Part shown: in pieces, positions 36,913 to 48,901 of the stretch | Layout of the letters: every line of letters begins with the position of its first letter | How positions within the stretch are numbered: position 1 is the first letter of the stretch | NCBI GenBank assembly: GCA_030063045.1 | Contig: JAQSEB010000042.1 | Span: 2,666,001-2,730,000, forward strand | Origin: Pratylenchus scribneri | Taxonomy: Eukaryota > Nematoda > Chromadorea > Rhabditida > Pratylenchidae | Length of the DNA: 64,000 nucleotides | Direction of reading: 5' to 3' | Program-made: the position numbers and the translations under genes | The notes under the pieces: generated by a model | Databases searched by the model: none | Seen by the model: the letters and a program-made list of their open reading frames with translations, nothing else | Told to the model about the DNA's origin: nothing

Positions 36913-39900
36913 TTAATTTTCTATCATTTTTATTCTTTCATTTTCATTCATTTCATTTTCTTCTTCCTTTTTCTTTTTATTCTCATCAAAAATTCGATTC
37001 AGCTTTTTTCTGCTAATTTCATGTAATTCATCTATGTATAAACTCTGATAAACGGGCAAAAGTTTATGGAAAAGTGGAAGCAATTTGAATGGGACGACCA
37101 TATTATCTTTTGCACAGGAAAAATTGCCGGCTTCAATTAAATATTCCGGCAATGGTGGAACTTGAGAATATCTTTGAAAATAATTCACAAATTATATTTG
37201 AAAATAATATTTAATTAATTATACCTCATACTAAAATGAGTTAAAATAACATTTTTTGCTCGCATTTTGTTGGCCGAATCGAATGCCTGTCTCATTGTGC
37301 TATGTCTTTTTTTGTTTGCATCAATCTAAACGAATGAAATATTCAAAATTTGATAAATATTAATTGATTTTAAATATTGAAAAACCGGTTTCAAAAAATG
37401 AAATTTTTCAGTTCATGTAGGTAAAACTTTTTTTCCCTTTGATTTTTGGATTTTTGGCCGGGAGAAAGTTCACTCCACAAGAATGAGATCTTTCCTAAAA
37501 TATCTGGTTTGTTGGGTAAATTTCCAAAACCCTGGGCCCTAGAAGCTGGCAAATGGGGCCAATTCGGTGATTTTGGATCTTTTAGCCGACTCGGTAAGTA
37601 GGGAAGATTTGGGTGAGGGGGTCAGCGGTTCGAATCCCACCAAAGTCTAATAATTTTTTTAGGTGAACAAAAATTGGGAAAGGAGTTTTTGGGGGTTTAA
37701 AAGCATTTTTAGGGTATTAGGAATAAAAATAAACCTCCATTCCATCTTCCAATGTGCATTCATGAATCAATAAATCTGCGTCTTTTCCCCACCATTCCAA
37801 ATTTTCGCTTGGCTGAGTGTCACCGGAAAATACAATTTTACGGTTTTCCAATTCTGTTTGGAATGAAAATCCGCATGACCATTTTTTGTGAATAACTTGA
37901 ATTGCACGAATTTGCCCTAAATTATTTTAATTTTTAAATAAATTTATTAAATCAAAATTAAACAAACGAATATTCCATTCATCCAATGCAAAAATGCCAC
38001 CTTTCATTTTCTTCAAATTAAAATATTTAAAATAAATATTTTTAATAAAAAAACCTCTTCCAAATTTGCATAACCTCTTTTTTGTTCAATTAATTTTTCA
38101 TCCGAATTTTGGGTAATTAATTTAATCCAATTCATGAAGAAAATATACGGCCGTAGGTCGGCGAATTCTCTGCTGAATTTATCGCATAAATTGATGAAAT
38201 TTGTATTGCAAACCACAATTAATTGTTTGTAGCGGAGTTCTATAAATTAATTTAATATTTAAATTATATTAATAATTAATTACCTAATTTTTCGAATGCT
38301 TCTTTTCGTTTTTGGAGGATTTTGAAGAATCCCAAAAAATGGTCAACATGATGATGGGTTATGAAAATTGCATTCAATTTTGTTAATTCTTTTTCGGTTT
38401 CTTCTGGCCCAAAAAGTGCATTCATTTGTCCGTAAGTGCCTTCGCCGCAATCAATCAAAAAATTGGATTTTTCATTTGTTTGGAGCAAATTGGCCGAAAC
38501 ATTTCGATAAATATTTGGCACGGCCGATCCGGTGCCGAGGAAAGTAACAATTGGATATTCATTTCCCTCCTCTCCTCCTCCTTCATTTAATAAATCAAAT
38601 GATACTAAAAATCAAATATGTTAAATAATTAAATATTTAATTTTGACCTTCTTTGAATTCTTTAATTTTTCTGTCCAATTCTTCCGGCAATTCTTCCATC
38701 TTTTTTGCCAATATTTTTTCGCCGGGAATAAATTCCATTTTTATTTGGTCCATCGAATTTATATTTTTATTCAGCAATCCTCTCAATGAAAATCGACGAC
38801 CCTGTCCCGGATAAATAATTGGCCCAACATTTCCATCACTTGGAATATTCACATCAAATTCTTCGTCATCCTAAAATCAAATTTAAATTAATTTAATATA
38901 AAAAAACCTGTGTAATTTCTTTTCCTTCATCAAATTTTTGGCCAGAATAAAGTTCGGGGAATCCTTGAGGGAATATTTGCCTCAATAAATTTTGGGCATT
39001 TTGAATTCTATCCGTCACTGGCATTGACTTTCCCATTCCATTCAGCACCAAATGAGTGCATTTTGGGCCAAATAGCCGTAACCATTCATTGTATTTGCCC
39101 AATTCAAATATTTTATTCGGTCCAAAATGAACAATGTAATTCATTTGTTTGAGCCGATTTTCGCCATAATAATCCTTTGAAAATATTTTTGAGTTAAAAT
39201 TAATTTAAAATAAATACAAACATTCAATATTGGATTGCCAACAATTGATTCTAAATTCTCTTCGGTTTGAATGTCCACAATGAGAAGATTTGGAAATTCA
39301 TGGTCCGTTTTGGCCCGATCAATTATATCATCCGGCCTAATCACTCGACCATCATCCAATGTCACTGTTTCTCCTTGCTTTAACCTTTCGATTACGGAAG
39401 TACGAGGCAATTTGAGCTGAAAAATAATCATTTATTATTTTTATGAACAATGATTGAAATTATTTTGTTTATTTATCATTAATTCCCTATACTCACCTGA
39501 ATCAATTTAAGCGGATCAATGTGTGGTGGTCTCTTCTAAAAAATGAAAAAATAATTTCCTTCACTGATTAAATTTAAAGCTTAACCTTTAATTCAATTAA
39601 ATAAGCCACATTTGTTATTGATTCAGAGGAGCATTTTGAATTATTGTTATTTTGGGTATATTGTTTATCCAATTTATTTGAAATTTGCAAATAATCAACA
39701 TAAATTGCCGAATCCTCATAATGGTCGCATTTATTGTCGAATTCTTTTATATTAACTGGAAATTTTCCAAATTCATCTGAAGCTGACCTGAATTTTAATT
39801 TAATAATTTTATTAGAAATTTTGTATTACTTTAAATATTGCATAAAATAGCAGATTTTTGGTGGTCCATGAATTCTAAAATCCTCGTCTGAAATTTCATC

Positions 39901-40369
39901 TTTTCCCATAGTTAATCCAAAAAGTCCGCTCACATTCTCCCAAATATCTGAAATTTAAAATGATTTAAAAATTAATTTTGTAAATTAAAACCTCTGGTAA
40001 TGAAAACATCTTGTAATTGATTGGGACGGACCCGCATTGCTGGAATGAATCTTGACAATCCTTCCGGACAATTGAATAAATATGCTTTTAATTCGGTACG
40101 CAAAATCAATGCTGGGGCCAAATATAAAGTGCCATTACTGAATACCTAAATAATAAATAATTTTAACACTGGATCAATTAAAGAAATACCTCAATTGTAA
40201 TTGTCGATGGGATTGAAAGGGGAAATTTTTTCCTTTTTGGCATTTTAAGTGCAGCAGTATCTTAATTAAATCTTTAGTTTTAATAAATCTAATTTTAATT
40301 AATTTTACCTTTAAAAAATCTGAATGTAGTAAAAGTTGCTTTTGCTTGCTTGAGTAATTCGAATAGCAT
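36913..40369 (-). CDS. ELAC2: tRNase Z, long form (ELAC2)
   Basis: ELAC2 cuts the 3' trailer from tRNA precursors in nucleus and mitochondria. About thirteen exons. The N-half is the degenerate metallo-lactamase half ([42 protein letters not shown]). The C-half is active: [37 protein letters not shown] (metal-binding H-x-H-x-D-H), [30 protein letters not shown] and ILTHFSMRY. An upstream exon (ATG 40369) gives [20 protein letters not shown], a likely mitochondrial presequence, read in frame into a second ATG at 40243 (MPKRKKFPL). Basic, acidic-mixed tail. It precedes TRMT10 in transcription. Confidence 0.92.
37569..37647 (+). tRNA. tRNA-like sequence in an ELAC2 intron (antisense)
   Basis: A 79-nt stretch. 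Its ends GATTTTG and CAAAGTC can pair over all seven bases (one G-T pair). It has a perfect B box GGTTCGAATCC and an A-box-like TAGCCGACTCGG, followed by a run of seven T (37653-37659) like a Pol III stop. The D and T stems pair poorly and there are surplus bases before the A box, so it is probably a tRNA-derived short repeat, not an active tRNA. It lies on the opposite strand within the 409-nt intron 37326-37734 of ELAC2, far longer than the gene's usual introns. Confidence 0.4.
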
Positions 40370-40745
40370 AAAATGAATATGCCGAAATTGGCTTTTTTTT
40401 TCTAAATTTATACCATTTATTTTTTATTTTATTGGGATGATGCAATAATTGCGAATAATTAGTGGAAGTGGCGGATAAACGGATAAAATGCAGGAAGAAA
40501 ATGTCTTTTGGCAAGATTTTTGGAAGAGCATAAACTATAAGGAGGAGGGATGTTTTTCTTTGAACTTATTGGATGAGTTTTTGTTTATCAATTCATTTGT
40601 ATGTTAGCTCTGTATTAATCAAAACCAATTGATAATGATAAGGAGGGATGGAATATTGATAAATTATGATGGAAAAAGTATTTAGTCACATTTCCGAAGG
40701 AGAAATTGCAATTTATTTTGGCTTGGCTAAATTTTCGCAAAAATA

Positions 40746-41656
40746 ATGGGCGGCGAATTTATCTGCTTTGAGCAACCTGATCTTTTTAAACCTATCCAAT
40801 CGGTTCAATTTGATATTGCTGATCGTTTTGAAAAGCAATTCATTCCAGGTAATCGCAGTTCTTGTGCTTATTAGCCTCGGTTCTGCGTCGCCCGTGGAAG
40901 GAAATGGAGTACTTTGGTTTATTGCCCTAAGTTCTCTTGTAATCAGTACAACTTCCACAATTTTATTGATGTTTAACAAAGAAGGAATGAATGGGCTAAA
41001 TATTCATTTTGCTGATGCCCTGTTTCCTTGGAGTGTCATTGTAAGTCCATTCTCCAATTATGCTTTTGGCATAATCAAAATTAAAGGAATTCGTTTATTC
41101 TTCAATTTTGGCATTACTTTGTGGAATTGGTCTTTGGATTTCATTTGGATATGCAACCAGGGATCGGCAAATGTGCTTATGCGCACAAAATGTGCCTCTG
41201 TCATTTCGCCCTTTTGTCGTTTTCTCTAGAAAACTTTTCTCCGACGCTTCAATACATCTCTCGCTCAAGAGGAAAATGGGGAAGCACATTTGAGGCACAT
41301 TTTCCTCCGTAAAAAAATAGGCGCATAAAATGTGCTTTTTTCCTCTAATCGTCTATTCTCTTTTGCACATTTTGTGCGCATAAGCACATTTGCCGATCCC
41401 TATATGCAACTCATGTCTCTCCGACTCAGCATTCAGCTGGCTATGTTTTTGCCGGAGTAAATATACTTTTTTATATTTTACAATGAATAATCAATTTAAG
41501 ATATTCTTGATCCTTCAAATGGCATGTTATGCCATTCCAATATTTATTTTATACAATCAGACTCAATCATCAAAAGGACATGAACCAATTGCCGAAGTAA
41601 ATCCATTCGGGTTTAACAGAAATAATGATGAGGAGCGATACCAAGCTGCGGTCTGA
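40746..41656 (+). pseudogene. four-span MARVEL-type protein B, exon split by a MITE
   Basis: Exon 1 (40746-40802) reads MGGEFICFEQPDLFKPIQS; exon 2 (40849-41040) gives TM1 VIAVLVLISLGSASPVEGNG and TM2 VLWFIALSSLVISTTSTILL; exon 3 (from 41087) gives TM3 FVYSSILALLCGIGLWIS, then is cut at GYAT by a 245-bp element (41158-41402). Past it the frame resumes HVSPTQHSAGYVFAG and, after a 45-nt intron, IFLILQMACYAIPIFILY (TM4) and a polar tail ending ERYQAAV, stop 41654-41656. The insertion adds about 40 codons and then TGA, so TM4 is lost unless the element is removed. Relation to gene A: same plan of exons and membrane spans. Confidence 0.7.
41158..41402. mobile_element. 245-bp hAT-type MITE in a MARVEL exon
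   Basis: Ends CAGGGATCGGCAAATGTGC and, inverted, TAGGGATCGGCAAATGTGC; the arms match over more than 35 bases and include cttatgcgcacaaaatgtgc. Identical 8-bp duplications TATGCAAC flank it (41150-41157 and 41403-41410). These are hAT features. It carries no transposase. Very similar arms suggest recent insertion. Confidence 0.9.
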
Positions 41657-41916
41657 TCAATCATTGATCAAATCAACATAAATGATAATAAAAATGATAT
41701 TACACGATAATTTATAAAGCATTTATTAAATTGAATTCGAAATTGAAAAACTACAAACAATCAAAATGATAATAAAATAAGAAAAAACCTATTAGAAAAT
41801 TAAATATAAAAGAGGGCTATTGCGGAGCTATTCATAATTATTTACAGGACAAGATTATTATGATTTTATAGAGATCATAGAACATAGATGGATGTATTTT
41901 TTTTGAATATAGAATA

Positions 41917-44900
41917 TCAATTACTCTTCCGAATATCTAAATGGTGAAGAATATTAGTATTTTTTGGGTCAATTTCTTCTGATTTATCGTCTTCTTGGCT
42001 GTATGACTCCGGAATTTCTAGATTATGTTCCTTAATAAAATACACTTAATCCGATAATAAAATTAATAATTACATCAACGTATTGATAGCGCATTGCAAG
42101 CACAATGAATATCCCCATTACGGCAAACATCAATGATGCGTAAATAAATAATTCTGCCACAGGATTTGGTATTTCCATATAAGAAATGATCTAAAAAAAT
42201 ATTAATATGAATGTAAAATTAAAAAAATACATACAATATCAACAACGTTGCCAAAAAATACAGTAAGCAGCCAAAGTGCTTGCAAAACCTGCCCAAGATA
42301 ATAATTAAGTAATTATATAATATTAAAAAACATACACTTTTCATGCTTGGTGCCGCTTGTGAATAGGAAAATTCCAGACCAGTGACTGAGAATAGAATTT
42401 CGCCAACGGTCATCACAAAAAGTTGTGGAAGTTGCCAAAGAATGTTGACACTGTTTGGCCGAACTAATTGTTCCATCTATAATATTTTAATATATTTATT
42501 ATATTTAATTTATTATTCACTGATGTATTTGACAAAGGTGGATTGACCAAATCCAAAATGTAGGCTGCTCCCATTTGGGCAATAACTTCGATTTGATATT
42601 TGCAAATTGGTTTGGTTGATTCTCTAGTACAATCTCCATAAGTAATTTTGTATTTTGATCCATCGAATATTCCTGGTTGAATATCAATAAAATTTCCATT
42701 GTAAATTTCTGCATTTGTCACTTCCTAAAAAATGTGAAAATAATTTTAAAATAATTATTATAAACAAACATTGTTATTTCCATCAATAATAAATGCTTTT
42801 GTTCCATTGAGATTGGAATTATGAGAAACCAAAAAATAAAATCGAGTCTTTCCATCTTCCGTCTTTTCGATGCTGTAAGGAAATTTAAGTTCTCTGGAAA
42901 TTGATTTAATTTTAAATTAATTAGAAATGGAAAATTACTCACAATTTATCAAATATTGCGACCACAAAATTTGTCGTCTTTGGTTCGGTTGCCATATTCA
43001 AATTGAAAGTTGCATTTTCATTCTCATTATTATTGTGGAATGTATAATTTCCTGCTGGAATTTCATATTTCCCATTCGATGTTGGAATGCAAATTGTGCC
43101 ATTGTTGACTGCACAAAATTCTCTGCTCGAATTTCCCAATCGATAGACAAATGAATTCCCTTGATTTGGCCGTGGTTCCATTGTGGAATTTATTTTTATC
43201 TATGAATTATGCAAATTTATGGAAAAATATTTCATTGAATTTCACACCTGAACAACGCCGGCAATACAAAATGAAAGTGCAGCCAAAATGCCCCCAAGGG
43301 CCATCTTTCTGAGAGGAGTAATTGTGCATATTTTATTCATTACTTAAAAAATTAGTAAACAATTATAAATTTAAATGATTGAAATTTACATGGATAAATC
43401 CAACCCTCGAATAATGGGACCAAAATGAGAATCATCAACGGATTGAATGTGTTCATTTGATCGGGTAAAATTGTGAAGAATCCAACTCGTCCATCCATTC
43501 GACGCGCTTGCAAAACCCAAGTTGATCCCTTTTAATTTTAAATTTTGAATAATTTAAATTATTTTGTACCAACTTGTTGATCAAAAAGTGCCCAAAATAA
43601 AATGACTGGAATGTAAAGGATAATAATGGATAACATTGTTTTAATTCCGGCAACGAAATGTTCATCATATTTTGGAATGGCATAGTCCATCCAATGTTCA
43701 GGTGAATTTTGGCGAATTCTTTTTTTGCTAAAATAAATAATTATTATCAAAAGAAATATTTAAACTGACCTAGTTCTGTTGATGCCAATTTTACTTCGCA
43801 GCGCATAACAAATACAGGTGACCACCTTCCATAAAATGTTGCCTTTATTTGCTGGTCTAATTTTATAAGTTGGCCATCCAGCCAAAAATGTTATGAAAGC
43901 AATCTTCAAAATTAAAAGAAAATTGAATTGATTGAATCTCGAAAAATCTTACAAGCATTAAAACGCCAGGAACACCTGAAAATATTTAAATTAATTTTAT
44001 TAAATTAATATTAAAAACCAACCAAATGCCAATGGGAAGCAATGGTCGGAATTAAAGCAACTGACTTTTCTCAATAAGGGTGTTACGCCAATGGCAATTA
44101 ATGAGCCAGCATTTATTGCAAAATAAAAGAACTAAAATTCAATATTATTTCCGTAAAATGAAAGTGGAACTTACGGAGAAAAATTGAGTTCGTTCGCGAT
44201 GTTGTTCATCCGTGAATTGATCCGCCGCAAATGCAGAAACACACGGTTTTATGCCACCTGAATTTTTGGTGGCATTTTTGACACTATTTGGAATGGTTAC
44301 CGGTAGCAATGGCAATCACAGCCAATCCAAAATAATCCAATCCTTTTTTGATTCCGGCCTCAAGAAATGGAAGAGCGCCAACCGAAAGTAGCAAATGGCC
44401 AAAAACATAAACCAATGAAACCCAAAGGATGACGTGAAATCGGCCAAAATAATTATCAGCCAAAATGGAGCCAAATAATGGGGAGAAATAGGCAAGTGAC
44501 ACAAAAGCATGATAAATTTGTTTTGCAACACTGAAAATAAATTAATAAATTAAAAATATTTCCATTAAAATATTACGTGTCTGATAAATGATGGTCGGTG
44601 GTCAAATAAATTATCAAAATTGCGCGCATTCCATAGAATGAGAATCGTTCACAAAATTCATTGCCAAGCATAAAATAAACTGCAAAAAATAATAAAATTA
44701 ATTAATAATAAATTCATTCAATTTGATTACCTCCTTTTGGGTATGAACAAATACTCTCCAAAATGCCCATAGGCTCATCATCTTGATTTTCCGTTGGAAA
44801 AGGTTTAATGCTTTTTTCATTCCCAATTGATTTTTGTGTTGATACTGGACCAGAATCAGCAATTGCGGCCATTTGCTTAAATTTAAAAAAATATTTTCAA

Positions 44901-45724
44901 ATGGAATATTTAAAAAAATACCTCCAATCTTGAACGGCTTAATTTTCGTTCTGCTGGAGTTTCAATAATTAATGGTTCAGCGGCCGATGTGAAATATAAA
45001 GGTCGATTTGAATAAGTAGTGCTCGATTCTTTCCTTTCTGCCAAACCTGAAAATGTAAAAATTATTCAAATAATTTTATTAATATTTATTTGATGATGAA
45101 TATTTAAATTTATTCCTATCATTCATTCAATCATTACCTTAATTAAAACCTATTTATATAATGCTGGAGGATTTTAGTAGTAAATAATTTTTGGCCAAAA
45201 CAAGTTATTCCAATCACATTAGCCGATTCTTTTTTTGTGATATGAACGAATAAATTGAGCAATAAAGTTGGAATGGATTGGATAAATCAAAACTGGTTGA
45301 TAAATTATTTTTGGATTAAGTAATATTGGGTCAGTCAGCTAAATTTATTTTCCTATACTGTATAATAAAATATTTTTGTTGAATGAAAATTGATTATTCA
45401 AAGGGAATGAATGGATTTATTGGTTTATATTCCCGCATATTTTTCATTCAATCGTTAGGAAATTTGTGCGCCAATAGCCCTATTAATATTGCCCTTTATT
45501 TTTTCGGCTGTTGGAATTTGATAGAGGGATTGATTGAAATGAAAATAATTGAGAATTTATAATGAACTGATTAAAAAAAAACTTCGCGCAATGAAAAATT
45601 GAAATTGACTAATTGGAAATAATGGTAAATTATAGAAAAGTAATAATTTTATTTGATAGTATATTATTTTATTACCATTATGCAGTCCTCCATGACTGAG
45701 TCGCCGCATATTTTGTTGCTGCAT
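41917..45724 (-). CDS. proton-coupled oligopeptide transporter (POT/SLC15)
   Basis: PEPT-type carrier for di- and tripeptides driven by protons. The membrane core begins MLGNEFCERFSFYGMRAIL (the E-x-x-E-R proton motif). It continues AYFSPLFGSILADNYFGRF, GGIKPCVSAFAADQF and FFYFAINAGSLI, the PTR2 signatures, then WALFDQQ, GFFTILPDQMNTFNPLMI and WQLPQLFVMTVGEILFSVTG. A lumenal/extracellular insert of about 200 residues (beta-rich, around 42.5-43.2 kb) sits between TM9 and TM10 as in animal PEPT proteins. The N-terminus is extended: exon 1 near 45724-45676 gives RRLSHGGLHN, and the following exons (GLAERKESSTTY, MAAIADSGPVS) resemble exons of the next gene upstream. Stop 41917-41919. Confidence 0.88.
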
Positions 45725-46643
45725 TGTGGCAGATTATTGGATAGTAAAAAATATTATGTTTGTTGTATTTTAGTCCAGTCCTCAATTTTTGTTTAATAAT
45801 TTCTGCTTTTTCTGTATTCCTTCCTCCTTGTTCAAGCAAATGAATGATCCTTAAAATTAAAAATTTTGCTGTTGAAAAGTATAGCTAAGTAAGAGTAAAA
45901 GGAAGGGTGGCTTGAATGCAAACAAATTTTGTTGAAAGAGGAAAAAGCACTTTGGTCCTTAACTTCTAATTTGATAGTTGGTTGATCAAATTTAATTAAA
46001 TAGACTTGTCAATTTTTGTGTATATTCTTTTTTGATCAATTTGAATCGAAAAATTTACTAAAAAATGGATTCTCAAGGATTCATTTTTTAATTTCTCGAT
46101 AAATAATTTAAGGGACAAGGAGAAGGAAGTATGCCATGCCAAAATGAAATTGCCAACAAAAAAGCCAAATCCCATTTAAATAAAAAATTACTTACAATGA
46201 AAACCAACCAACGGCGGATGGCGGCATCCATGTCCGCTTCCTGTTTTTCATCCCAATATTCATTCTTTTAGGATCCAATTCTTTTTAAGTGGCCTGCTTT
46301 TTATATTAGCTGAAAATAAAATAAATGAATGAATGTAATATTAATTTATATTTGTGAATTATTTAATATTTTATTTAAAATATATATGTCGAAAATTAAA
46401 TAAAATGAATGTGAAAAAAGATTTACTAAACCATCTAACAAAGCAAAATCAAATGGAAACAATTCAATTCTGAATGATTGAATGTAATACAATTAAATGA
46501 ATATATTTCATTTCAACCGGAGAGGGAAAATGATGATTTTATAGATGGATGGATGGATTGATGGTTTTCAAAATAACAAAAATGTATTGATTGATTGATT
46601 TGATGATAATTTTATATTCATCAGAGCAAATAAAATATTCTTG

Positions 46644-48366
46644 TCAACGCTTCTTCATTCTTCGTGCTTGTAATAATTTTCTTGCTGATATTCCACTTCT
46701 CGATGATAATCCACCATCTCCACCTTAAAATTCAACATCAAAATTAATTTATTAAGAAAAATTCATTACCGTCAGATGCCATTCCACCACTAAATTGGAA
46801 TGCTGCTCCGGTTGTTCCATTTTGTGTTGATTGGAATGCGGCAATTCCATTGGTTGGAGGCGGTGGCGGTTGGAATGCCTCGGTGGTTCCATTATTTGTT
46901 GGCGGTGGTTGGAATGCCCCAATTCCATTTTGCATTGGTTGAAATTCTCTGGTTCCATTTCCATTCAATATTGGAGGAAGCATTGGTTCATTGCCATTAT
47001 TTCCGAACATTGGGAAAGACCAATCCATTGGTTGGGTCCTCTTTTCAGTCCCTCTTATTGTTAATGCCTTTTGTGTCGACAGCGTACCAGAATCACCAAT
47101 GGCGGTCATTTGCTAAATTATTATGCATTTTTGAGTTTAAATATTTTGACAAAAAATACCACTGGAGTCGGAGTTTTATTAATTAATGGTGCAGTGGCCG
47201 ATGGGAAAAATGAAGGTAGACTTGGATAAAGAGTGCTCGATTCCTTCTTTTCTGCCAAACCTGAATGAAAAGAAAATAACATTTTTAACAATTCCCAATT
47301 AAACCATTCATTATGAATGACATACCTTCTACTTCGACTGCCTTTGTTGATTTATCATCAAATTGTTTATTTTTATCAGCCGCAGTTGATTCTTTCAAAT
47401 TAACCTTAAATATAAATAATTTAAGCAAAATGTTTTAATTATTATTATTTTACCTCTAGTTCCGTCTGAATTCCCGTTTCTTTATAATCAATTTTTGACT
47501 GAGGCGGTGGTGTTGGTGTTTTCGGTTCACGAAAAATTGGATCGGAAAATGTGAAAACGAGGTCGTCGGTAGAAATTTGTTGCACAGAAGTATCGACATT
47601 TGTAAGAAAACCAGCTTTAGGAATCCCCGATTGAATTGGAAGTTGGACATTGGCCAATTCAGACTGAAAAATTGATTATTAATGTTTCGAATTCGAATGA
47701 ATTATTACTTCAATAGGATTATCGGCTCCATCGATGGTTATTTCTTCATCATCAATATTAAACACATTAATTTTCTTTCCAGACTCCGGCTCACGACGTC
47801 GTACAAAAGATTTCATCGGAATAGTCTTTGTTGAAGAAATATGCTGCGAAGTCGATGATGGAATTTCGGTGGACGATGAAGATTGTAGCATCCGCTCTAT
47901 ATCAATATCAGTCAATAATGTAGGCGGCGAATTCTTTTTTGTGATGACATTTGTTGTTGGCATAGGACAGCGCCTAAAATTAGTAATAATCAAATATGTA
48001 ATATAATTATTTGCAATAATCTAACCAATAAGGTTTCCTTGATTCACGATTTCGTTGTGCCGAAAGGTTTTGAAGACGAGATGGTGTAAACATAGAACGC
48101 CTTGGCGGCAATGAAGTGTTTTTGTCATCAAAAGGCTTTGGAGTAAACCAGCGCTCACTTTCATATGTTCGATTATGATCAAATTGTTCCTAAATTCATT
48201 TGATTAATGAATAATCAGTAAATAAACAAACCATAGGCGTAGGCGTTCCAGATTGTCTTTGAAGGTCATTAATGAATTGTTTGGTTTTAGAAGGTGCTTG
48301 CAGTGATGAAATTTTGCTTCGTAAATCAATTATTGAAGAATTTGATGGATAAAGTTCATTAGACAT
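46644..48366 (-). CDS. low-complexity nucleoporin-like protein
   Basis: Eight exons from ATG 48366 to TGA 46644-46646. Segments: MSNELYPSNSSIIDLRSKIS, FTPKPFDDKNTSLPPRRSMF, LQNLSAQRNRESRKPYW, a Ser/Thr-rich part, DDLVFTFSDPIFREPKTPTP, an Asn/Gly/Pro-rich part with repeated GAFQPP or AFQ units and AAFQFSGG, and a basic end ISARKLLQARRMKKR. F-x-F-S-x-P words, F-rich repeats and a basic C-terminus recall Nup153 or POM121-like nucleoporins, but no diagnostic domain is visible, so the name is tentative. Two of its exons (GLAEKKESSTLY and MTAIGDSGTLS) are closely similar to exons at the start of the peptide transporter next door. Confidence 0.5.
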
Positions 48367-48901
48367 TTTGCTGCTGATTTATTTTTATTTAGCAAGCTAA
48401 ATGCTAAAGTAAAATTAAATTAACGTTTTATTGCATAAGGAAAAGATAAATATCATAATCGAATCGGTTCAAAAGAGAATGAAGAATTCACCATCGCTTA
48501 CGTTTGCCTCTGCATAGGGACTAGGGAGAAGGAAAAGACGAGAAGGATCGGTTTGGGTTTAGGTTTAAGGTTTGTTAGTTTCGTTTTGTTTGGCGCCTCA
48601 TTCACTCTCGCAGTCTCGCTCGCTTGTTTTTTTTAGATTGGCATTCTGTCATTTTTTATTTATTTATTTATTTTATTTTTAATCCTTTTTCGAATGGTCT
48701 AAAATTTTTCCGACCTCCCGACCTCGAATCCCGAACTCTCGAGGTCTCGACCACTAAAGACTAAACTCAACCTAGATCACTCGTGTACGGGTGCGGGTGT
48801 TTTGAATTGATTTTACATATTTCTTTTCATTTAAATTTATTACTTTTATTAATCTCTGCCAGTTTTAGTTAATCATTCATCACATTATCGGGCATTGGGC
48901 A

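Noticed and set aside
41108..41293. MITE-encoded tail as a genuine C-terminus of MARVEL B
   Set aside because: The codons match the TIR sequence, end at a random TGA, and the true TM4 follows the element in the original frame.
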